A DNA stretch of 64,000 nt from Apiotrichum sp. Y4204 (taxonomy: Eukaryota; Basidiomycota; Tremellomycetes; Trichosporonales; Trichosporonaceae), in contig JAMYHL010000026.1 in assembly GCA_025531455.1 (NCBI GenBank), positions 372,001 through 436,000 on the forward strand, given 5' to 3'. Below are positions 57,003-64,000 of this stretch, piece by piece. The position numbers and the translations under genes were made by a program. The notes below the pieces were generated by a model that saw nothing but the letters and a program-made list of their open reading frames with translations, was not told the origin of the DNA and made no database searches. Every line of letters begins with the position of its first letter. The first letter of the stretch is position 1.

Positions 57003-59611
57003 CTAGGCCTGCGTCAGATCCTCCATGCTGCCCATACGCGACCTCTTGGCCGGGCGGTCCGACGCAGGACTGCCCTCGGACCCGGACCGCCGGTCGGGGG
57101 TCACGCACGGACTCGGGTCAACAAGGAGATATGCTGGCCTGGCGCCATTCCCACTCCCGGCTCCACTCCCGGTTCCGCTGACGCCGCGCTCATCGCGCTC
57201 CTCGTCCTCCGTCTCATCCCCGTCTTCTGGCGGCATGCCGCCCGCGGCGACCTGTCGCGCAATGTCGGCCATCTCGGCCGCGCGCGCGCTCCGCGAGCGC
57301 AGCATGTGGAGGTGCGCCCAGTCGCCCTCGCCATGTAGCCAGAGCGCGTCGTCCGGAGGAATGCGCACGATTTCGTCGTCTGGTGCGCGTCCTGGAGCAG
57401 AAGGGATCGGCCACCCCAGCCGGTGCGAGAGGTACGTTACAATGCTGTCTGCGTCGCCTAGGAGCGAGATCTGGTGTCAACGGAGACAAAGTAAGAGGAC
57501 TTACGTCCGGGTTGACGTGCGTCACGGGCGTGAGGTTGATGAAGATCTGCGGGACCGAGTGCGGGATGTGCGCTGGTGTCAGCTCGGACGGGGATGTGCT
57601 ACCCACAGAGAACTTCCGACACAGGGGCGACCTTGAGACTCGTACCCATGATGACGAGGAGGTCGACGGTCTCGCGATCACGAAAGAGGCACTCGTCAAA
57701 CTCCGAGTCGAGCGCCTGTCCGAAGAACGTGATATCCGGCTGCTGTCAGAAGTAGAATACACTGATACCCACCTTGATTATGCCCGGCTCACCGGCCCAG
57801 GCGGGGATGTCGTCGTCGTCATCATCATCATCCTCCCACGCAGCCTTCTTCTTGCTCTTGCCCTTGAGCGAGGCGCGATACGCCTTAATGGCCTCGATCT
57901 CTGCGTCGCGCTCCGCCCGGCACTTTGGGCACCACGGGATCGTCTGCGACATGATGTACGACTTGATCTCTGCGCCAGGCATGCGCGTCTTGCAGCGCAG
58001 ACACGACGCCGTCTTGAACGACCCGTGGCACTGCAGCACCTTTTCCACGCCGGCCAGGCTCTCGAGCGTGTCGATATTCTGTGTATAGTTGCGCAACAGC
58101 TGCCCCCGGTCCTCGAGCATCTTGATCCACCGGTGACACGGGGACGGGACAAAGTTGCTCGGGTAGATCTGCTTGGCAAACGAGCTGGGATGAGCTAAAG
58201 AATCTCGTCCCACTCACTAGAAGACCTCGGGATGCTCGCGGAAATACGAAATGTCAAACATCTGTTGCGGATCGTCGAGATCGTACTTGCCCTCAGCCTG
58301 GAGCTGGGCATACAGCCCCGTCGACGAGCGGAAGTCGGGAATACCACACGACGTCGAGATGCCAGCACCAGAAAGCACAATGATGCGCTTCGCGTTGCGT
58401 AGCAGCTCGACCGCGTCGTCGACCGTGTTCACGTTTGCGAGCTTTTCGCGGCGCCGCAGCACCCGCCCGAGCGCGACCTTTGCAAAGCCTAGTAGATGCA
58501 GGTCGGGCGTTCCGGGTTCGCGCAGTGTGCGGGGCTGGGGTCAGCATGAAGTGGCTGACGAGATGGCATGAGGGTAGATGACGATTGGGGATGGAGCCCC
58601 ACGGTGATCGATGGCCGCCACCGCCGCCGATCACAGATAGTCCCATTGGGCTGATCTGTATCGCCCAAGAGTCACCAATGTTTGGTGCTCCGTCGCCGCC
58701 TCCGTCGGCTACCGCAGTTCACGCGCATCCCGTATCGCGCCTCCTCGCCCCGCGCCCAGTCACCAGACTCACAGGCACGAGCCCCATGCCAAGCAGCAGC
58801 TTGCGGAGGCTGCGGCAGCTCCCGTCCTCCCGTTCAGCGAGGTACGTGCGCAGAAAGTTCACGAGGCCTGTTTCCTTGAGCTGCGCGACGAGCTGCGCCA
58901 CCTCCTCCTCGGTGTATCCTGCCTCGGCTGGCGTTAGCGGGTTGAGCGGGTGGGTACCCTGCTGAGCGCGATCTGCAATCAAACAGCGAGCAATCTGATG
59001 CACCACGCCGAGCAATCCGTCTGTGAATCCGCAGATCCGCAGAAATGCCATCCCATCGGCATCGGCCCGGCCATCGCAATCACATTCCCCTCTCGCCATC
59101 ACTCACCCTCCGCCACGATGGCATTGTATTCGTCGTCCGGGATGCTCTCGGCATCCGAGTCCGAGTCATACGCCGACGAATCGAGCTGGTACGTTTCCGC
59201 CGGAGCGAGCGGCGGGCTCGCCGGCGGCAGCGGTGGCGGCGACCAAGTTTTCCCTGTTGCCGCGGCCGCGGCTGCCGCGAGGACCACGCCCTGCGTCCCT
59301 GGCCCGGGACCTCCGCCGGATATTGATGTGGATGCTGTTGCCGATACGGGCGCCAGGTGCGGCGGTGGAGACGCCGCAGCCCGTGATGGCGATGTGCTCG
59401 TGGTCGATCCGGTTGAGTCTATGCTCGCGCCTGGTCTTGCGCCTGGATGGGGGATGCCTGCGCTTTCGCGATCACGCCCTGGCCCGCCGAACTCGAGTCC
59501 CCTGCTCCCGCTGGCCATCCTCCCGCCCCCGCTCGCGCTCGTTCCGGTCCCCGATCCGGTTCCCGCTCCCGTTCCCGTGCTCCCGTCGCTGCTGCGCCGC
59601 GTGTCGCTCAT
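57003..59611 (-). CDS. SIR2: Class I sirtuin, NAD+-dependent protein deacetylase (Sir2/Hst1/SIRT1 type)
   Basis: Exons 59611-59107, 58972-58773, 58534-58218, 58184-57773, 57739-57607, 57572-57505 and 57470-57003 encode 700 residues. A ~165-residue Ser/Gly/Pro-rich N-terminus is followed by the helical region before the catalytic domain ([25 protein letters not shown]). The core has [10 protein letters not shown] (~286-295), [17 protein letters not shown], the catalytic His394 in QCHGSF, zinc cysteines CLRC (402, 405) and CPKC (426, 429), [17 protein letters not shown] and INLTPVTH. It should remove acetyl groups from histones and other nuclear proteins using NAD+. Between CPKC and PDITFFG sits a ~45-residue insertion with a Lys run and eight or more Asp. 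An in-frame ATG exists upstream at 59767; the one chosen begins [10 protein letters not shown], and the sequence before it looks like leader. Confidence 0.94.
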
Positions 59612-60137
59612 CTCGGCGGGTGGATGGTGGATGGACGCTGGTGAGCTGGTCAGTGAGCTGTGAGGCAGTGAGGCTGTGAGGTCAGTTTGTTGTGGTTGAT
59701 GTTTGTGGGTGTGGGTGGAGGATGGACGACGCGGCGCGGAAGCAATTTGTGGGCCGGTGGGCGGCATTAGGAAGTGATTATGGGGGAGCTTGGGTGAAAG
59801 TATTACGGTGACGTCTTTGTGTATTAGGGTTGTTTATCAGGGCTTCTTGTCCCACCCAGGATGACCTCGCAGACGAGGTCGCCGGGCGATCCGAGGTAAT
59901 GGGATACGGGGCCTCGGCGACTTGATGTTGCTGATGTAGAGTTCCGTTCATCAGTGATGGACATCACCATCAATCCATGATGTGCAGCATATCTACGATC
60001 TCAGTCAGTATCTGGAACTCTGGGGCCCAGGGCAGGGGGCGTGGGCGTGGAGGTCTTGCACACCAAAAGCCCGGCAGGATCACCCGACCTCTGGTCACTG
60101 GATTACTGAGCTCGATTTGACTTGTGACTTCTGAGCC

Positions 60138-60255
60138 GTCCAGTGGTCGGTGGTCCGGTGGTCCGGTGGTCCGGTGGTCCAGTGGTCCAGTGGTCCAGTG
60201 GTCCGCGGGTCCAGTGACCTGACCCGGTGATGAAGTGATCCAGTGACCAGTGGCC
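60138..60255. repeat. Tandem repeat of GGTCCGGTG / GGTCCAGTG units
   Basis: Roughly ten near-identical 9-10 bp units of the form GGTCC(G/A)GTG run head to tail from 60138 to 60215 and then decay into CCAGTGACC-type copies. Confidence 0.85.
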
Positions 60256-60342
60256 AGATTGAAGACAAGTATATCACCAGATCACCAGACCACCCTGCCC
60301 CATGCCTCCTGTCCATCATCTCTTATAGACGTCCCGACGTCT

Positions 60343-60364
60343 CCCCCCCCCCCCCCCCCCCCCC
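60343..60364. repeat. Homopolymer of 22 C
   Basis: An uninterrupted run of C in non-coding DNA, prone to slippage and to sequencing or assembly length error. Confidence 0.9.
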
Positions 60365-63176
60365 TCTTGGTGCGCCAAGAGCCTGATCTCCGAGATCTGT
60401 CCCTCCTCATGTGCGTATGCATGTTTGCGACGGAAGCACTCTGGTACTCTGACGACTCATGGAAGAGGGGTGTGGCGTCACGTCGTTGGATACTGCAGCA
60501 GTGTGCATCACAGAAGTGAGGGGACCCTTCATGTATCTCCACCGAGCAGTGGCGTTATGGGCAACTGTGAGCGCGTCCGCGTATCGACAGCTCGACAGTC
60601 GCACTGTCGACTGTCGCACTGCCCTATCACAGCCCCTGCCCCGCACAACTTGCGTCGGAAACCACATCCACTGAGACAACGAGTACGGCGTTTCGGACCG
60701 GCCTCTCGACATCTCGGCGCGAGCCGAATCCGCGACGCACGGCGCACGAAACAGACACGGAGATCAGAAACAGGGGGCAATGCATGGGCCGTGACCGAGG
60801 TCCAGATCCAGAGCACCGGAGAACACGGTGGTATTTAGGAGCTGGAAGGAGGGCCAGTCGCGAGGACGAACATGGTCTCATGGCTTGTATGGCTTTATCG
60901 CTCGAGCCGCAACTTTGCCCGCGAGAATTTCCGTCTCTGTCCATTTGTTCACACCTCTCAAACGCGGCACAGGGCCCCATGGATCGATGGAGATGCGGAG
61001 AGTGGTAGATTGCCAGCAGTTGCAAGAGTTGTACGGCATGCGGCATGCGGCACGGGGCACGGCACTGTTTTTCTACGTTTCTTGTTTCCGACGGGACTGG
61101 GTGACCAAGTTTGTCAGCCTTCTCGTGCAATCGCAGTCCTCGCAGTCATCACAGTCTCCGTCGGCATTGCGTCCACTGCGCCATTACTGTGCCACAACGC
61201 CACCAGGAGGCATCACGGGCATTCGACTTGGAGATGGGGTGTCATGACCTGCACGTTGAAGCTTGCGCACCCAGCGTACCCAGCGCCCAGAACCCTACAT
61301 GTTCTGTCCGCCGGCTCTTCGTTCCGCCCAGGATCGGAGACTACACGCTTCCCGCGTAACACGAAATACTCGGTATCACCGGGACGCCTGTGCGGGCCAG
61401 CTAGTGTTCCCTCCGGTGTTCCCTCCTTTGGCCCGGCTTTGGCGAATGGACGATCGTGCTTCTTGCGCATCCGGCCCAGCGTCCCGCAGCTGTATACTCA
61501 TTTGTGCTGTTCCCGGAGCGGAACAATGGAAGTGAAAGTGGAAATAACTGTGGCAGTGGCATTGCCAGCGACGAAGCGTCGCCCAACACCCTCGTCGCGT
61601 CGCTGCGCCCGTTACCATGTTTGTGAGCTACTGGCGTTGAGCGAGTCGCAAGGCGCTCCCGGACACAAGCTCTGCGGCCCTCTGTTCCTCGTCACGGTTG
61701 CGCTACAGCACAAGCGCACCTGCGGGCGCAGTCGCACATGTTTCGATGCTTGTACAAGTGCCGCACCCTGGCGACGGGAGGAGCAAATCTGCGCGCCTCG
61801 CTGTGTGGCACAACGGACTCGCGGGATTCAGGTGCGTTTTGTGCACAGCGGTGCACCGACATTTGCGTGAAGACAAATGCAGATGCGATCGTGCGATAGG
61901 CCATGGGACCACATTGTTGGAGTGCGTGCGGCTGTCATCAAGGGAGGGCGGATCTGGTAGGAGCGCACAGTGACAGAGTTTGCTGGGTCCGGCATGCCGG
62001 CATGCCAGTGTCGTCTGTCATCATGTCATGTCGCAGCGCACAGGACCCAGCGCAGCGTGCCGCGATGCAGCGCAGCAGAGCAGAACCCATTGGCCAAGCT
62101 CGGAAGCTCGAGGCCAGTGCAGGAGGTGCTGTAACCTGTACTGTACCTTTCTGTCGCCTGACGCTTTGCCTTGTGTGCGCTTAACCCTCGCCCCTCGCAG
62201 CTAGAGAGCAGTTATGCGCATGGTGACACCATCACACCATCTTCCGCACCCCAGCGCACTCTGTAGCTCGACGCTCTCATATCTCGGATCACGCGCACTC
62301 GCAAATGAACGCGCGCTGCTCGGCCGTCCGCTCGGCCCTCGGCGACTGAGCAGGATGTGCCGAGGCTAGGGCCGGTGACTTGACCCCGTGCCCGTGGCGT
62401 GGCGCTGTCATTGGTGTTATGCATCTATGTGCAGCTGGCTGGGATTGTTGCAGAAGAGCACCGCAAGGATAGGTGGGGGAGATGGAGAATTATGCTCCAG
62501 ATGTGACATTGTGCGCACACTGCAGGCGAGTCCATCAAGGGCCAAACATAGCCAGGGGGAGCGGGGCACAGCGCGCACAGCTGCGACTGAGCTGTGCAGC
62601 CGGTGCAGGCGCACAGCGCACAATGACGACGCAGCAGAGACATTCAGACAAGCATGCACACAAGAGATCTAAGGCTCTAAAGTGTGCCAGGGGGAGCAGG
62701 AGTGAGTGAAAAGAGTTGTATTACTTTGTGATGTGTCGGTCACTTTCCACCTTTTTTGTTGTTGTTGTGGCTGCTGTGATCGTCACCATCCATATTAATC
62801 ATATCATCATCACCAACGGCTACGACACATCGCACACACACACATCTGCGCCTCTTTGCCGTTAACGCCATTATTGTTCCGCCCCCCCTTCGTCGGGGTC
62901 AGAGATCTTCACCATTTCCCTCTTTCACAGAACAACAAGAACGACGACGCTCAACGCCGTAACGGGTTGAGTTATTGTGTTCGCGCACCTTGCTCGTGTC
63001 GCTCGCTCCCCCCTCCCGCCTTCGTGCCCGCCCTCACTCCCGCTTTTGCGCTCGTCCTCGCCATTTTGGTGTGCAGGAAACAACAGGATATCCCGCTTCT
63101 CTCTCCGTTGCAGTTCTCTCATCAGCTCATCAGAACAATCACCTCGTCTCTTCGCATCACCTCATTCACACCACAC

Positions 63177-63211
63177 CCACCACCACCACCACCACCACCA
63201 CCACCACCACT
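63177..63211. repeat. (CAC)n microsatellite
   Basis: About eleven CAC units in the CT/CA-rich presumed leader of the gene at 63456. Confidence 0.9.
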
Positions 63212-63455
63212 GACAGCATCCCCCCGATTGATTCCCTTTCCGTTTTTCTTCTTGCATTCTCTCCATTCCTCTCTGCTCGATAACACAGAACTACTACCCA
63301 CAACTTATTCCTCCAACCCTGCTTGCTCGCGACCCCTTCCTCGTCGACCTACCCACCTCTCCACCGTCAACCTTCACGCGCTCAAAGCCGCCTGACATCG
63401 ACTCTCTCCAGTTCTCATACACGACTAGCCTCCACACCATCCTCACCCCGCCGAC

Positions 63456-64000
63456 ATGGGCAGCAATCCCCCGATCCGGGCGATTCCCGCCTCGGTGGCC
63501 GAGCCCAGCAAGCACATTGCTGCCTTCCTCACCTCTGTGCGCCCGTTCACCACCGAGTTTGCATCCCGCGGCGAGGAGTACTTTGCTCGTTCGCGTGCAG
63601 GCGGTGACGTGCTGAGCGAGGAAGACTGGCGGAGGGATTATTATGACGCCCCTGCCCCTTCCCCTCGCCAGTGCTCGCCGGCGTCCATTCCGGGCCACTC
63701 GCCTCGACGACGGTCACAGCCATTCCCCACAATAATAACCAACCCGTCCGCTCTCGCACCACCAGGCACACTGAGGCGTCAAGACTCGGTCGCCAAGCCG
63801 GGCCCGCTTCTTTCCAACAAGCGCTACTCTGCATCCTCGAACCGTCCGTCGCCATACACACGCCGCTCACCTGATGGCTTCTCGCCAACGTCGTTGGCCG
63901 TTTCGCCCGCTCATGCATTTGGTGCCCTAGCAGGTGACCGCAGCGGGCGCTCCAACAAGGCCATGACGCCGACTTCCCCTAGGGAAATCGATATCGGTGA
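63456..64000 (+). CDS. Unrecognised Ser/Pro-rich protein, N-terminal part (partial)
   Basis: From the ATG at 63456 a frame stays open to the right edge (181 codons). It follows a long CT-rich leader typical of genes in this window. The first ~60 residues (SVAEPSKHIAAFLTSVRPFT, then FASRGEEYFARSRAGGD and EEDWRRDYYD) could be a short helical domain; the rest is Ser/Pro/Arg-rich, with many SP and RRxS sites suited to kinases. No family is recognised from this part, and no signal peptide or membrane segment is seen. The gene continues outside the window. Confidence 0.65.
   Translation, partial: MGSNPPIRAIPASVAEPSKHIAAFLTSVRPFTTEFASRGEEYFARSRAGGDVLSEEDWRRDYYDAPAPSPRQCSPASIPGHSPRRRSQPFPTIITNPSALAPPGTLRRQDSVAKPGPLLSNKRYSASSNRPSPYTRRSPDGFSPTSLAVSPAHAFGALAGDRSGRSNKAMTPTSPREIDIG

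Larger units (their letters stand above)
59612..63455. other. Long intergenic region with simple repeats
   Basis: About 3.8 kb without a gene I can support. It holds a 9-bp tandem array (60138-60255), a 22-C homopolymer (60343-60364) and, at the right, (CAC)n in a CT-rich leader of the gene at 63456. A 332-codon open frame at 60872-61870 (+) has no motif, biased composition or intron-like conservation and is more likely chance. Confidence 0.55.

Noticed and set aside
59612..59767. Upstream in-frame ATG that would extend the sirtuin by 52 residues
   Set aside because: The extension translates a His/Thr/Pro/Gln-rich leader without similarity to sirtuins; kept only as an alternative start.
60872..61870. 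A 332-codon open frame in the long intergenic region
   Set aside because: No recognisable domain, no introns, unbiased mixed composition, and several other open frames overlap it. In GC-rich DNA a 1-kb chance frame is plausible. RNA or conservation data would be needed to call it.

Overview
The window looks like nuclear DNA of a GC-rich basidiomycete yeast, most likely a tremellomycete and probably Trichosporonales. The reasons are genes cut by many very short GT-AG introns (mostly 32-60 nt) with CTAAC/CTGAC branch sites next to the 3' splice site, intron-containing tRNA genes, a Stealth-family protein resembling the Cryptococcus xylosylphosphotransferase Xpt1, and an F-box-like protein of a kind I associate with this order. 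The species assignment is inference. There is no bacterial operon structure, no CRISPR array, and I recognised no intact transposon.

Layout, left to right. (1) 1-2290 (-): 5' two thirds of a vacuolar-type Ca2+ P-type ATPase (PMC1-like), running off the left edge. (2) 2.3-25.9 kb: gene-poor half, holding an F-box-like protein (7.7 kb), a beta-hydroxyacid dehydrogenase (9.8 kb) and four secreted, GPI-anchored surface protein genes (13.5, 17.0, 20.3 and 23.6 kb). The last three look like diverged paralogues with one shared intron position. (3) 25.9-38.6 kb: dense half, holding a LisH-CTLH protein, a HAD phosphatase of the HDHD1 type (-) that seems to need a one-nucleotide exon, a carboxypeptidase S-type M20 peptidase, the Xpt1-like Stealth glycophosphotransferase and a NIPA-type Mg2+ transporter. 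(4) 40.1-46.8 kb: PCF11 (mRNA 3'-end processing), two intron-containing tRNAs (Val-UAC and Asp-GUC), a Ca3427-like periplasmic-binding-protein fold (-) and, divergently, a CoA-type Nudix hydrolase. (5) 48.4-57.0 kb: a seven-TM receptor-like protein with a long tail, an unrecognised acidic-tailed protein and a UBL3-like prenylated ubiquitin-fold protein. (6) 57.0-59.6 kb (-): a class I sirtuin. (7) 59.6-64 kb: repeat-bearing intergenic DNA, then the start of an unrecognised Ser/Pro-rich protein that runs off the right edge.

The genes do not form one pathway. Themes are the cell surface and secretory pathway (four GPI proteins, Xpt1-like enzyme, M20 peptidase), ion handling (Ca2+ ATPase, Mg2+ transporter), metabolite repair and CoA/NAD metabolism (HAD, Nudix, dehydrogenase, sirtuin), and signalling (7TM protein, UBL3). 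Exon coordinates were built by eye from splice sites, reading frame and family motifs. Every complete multi-exon model given sums to a multiple of three.
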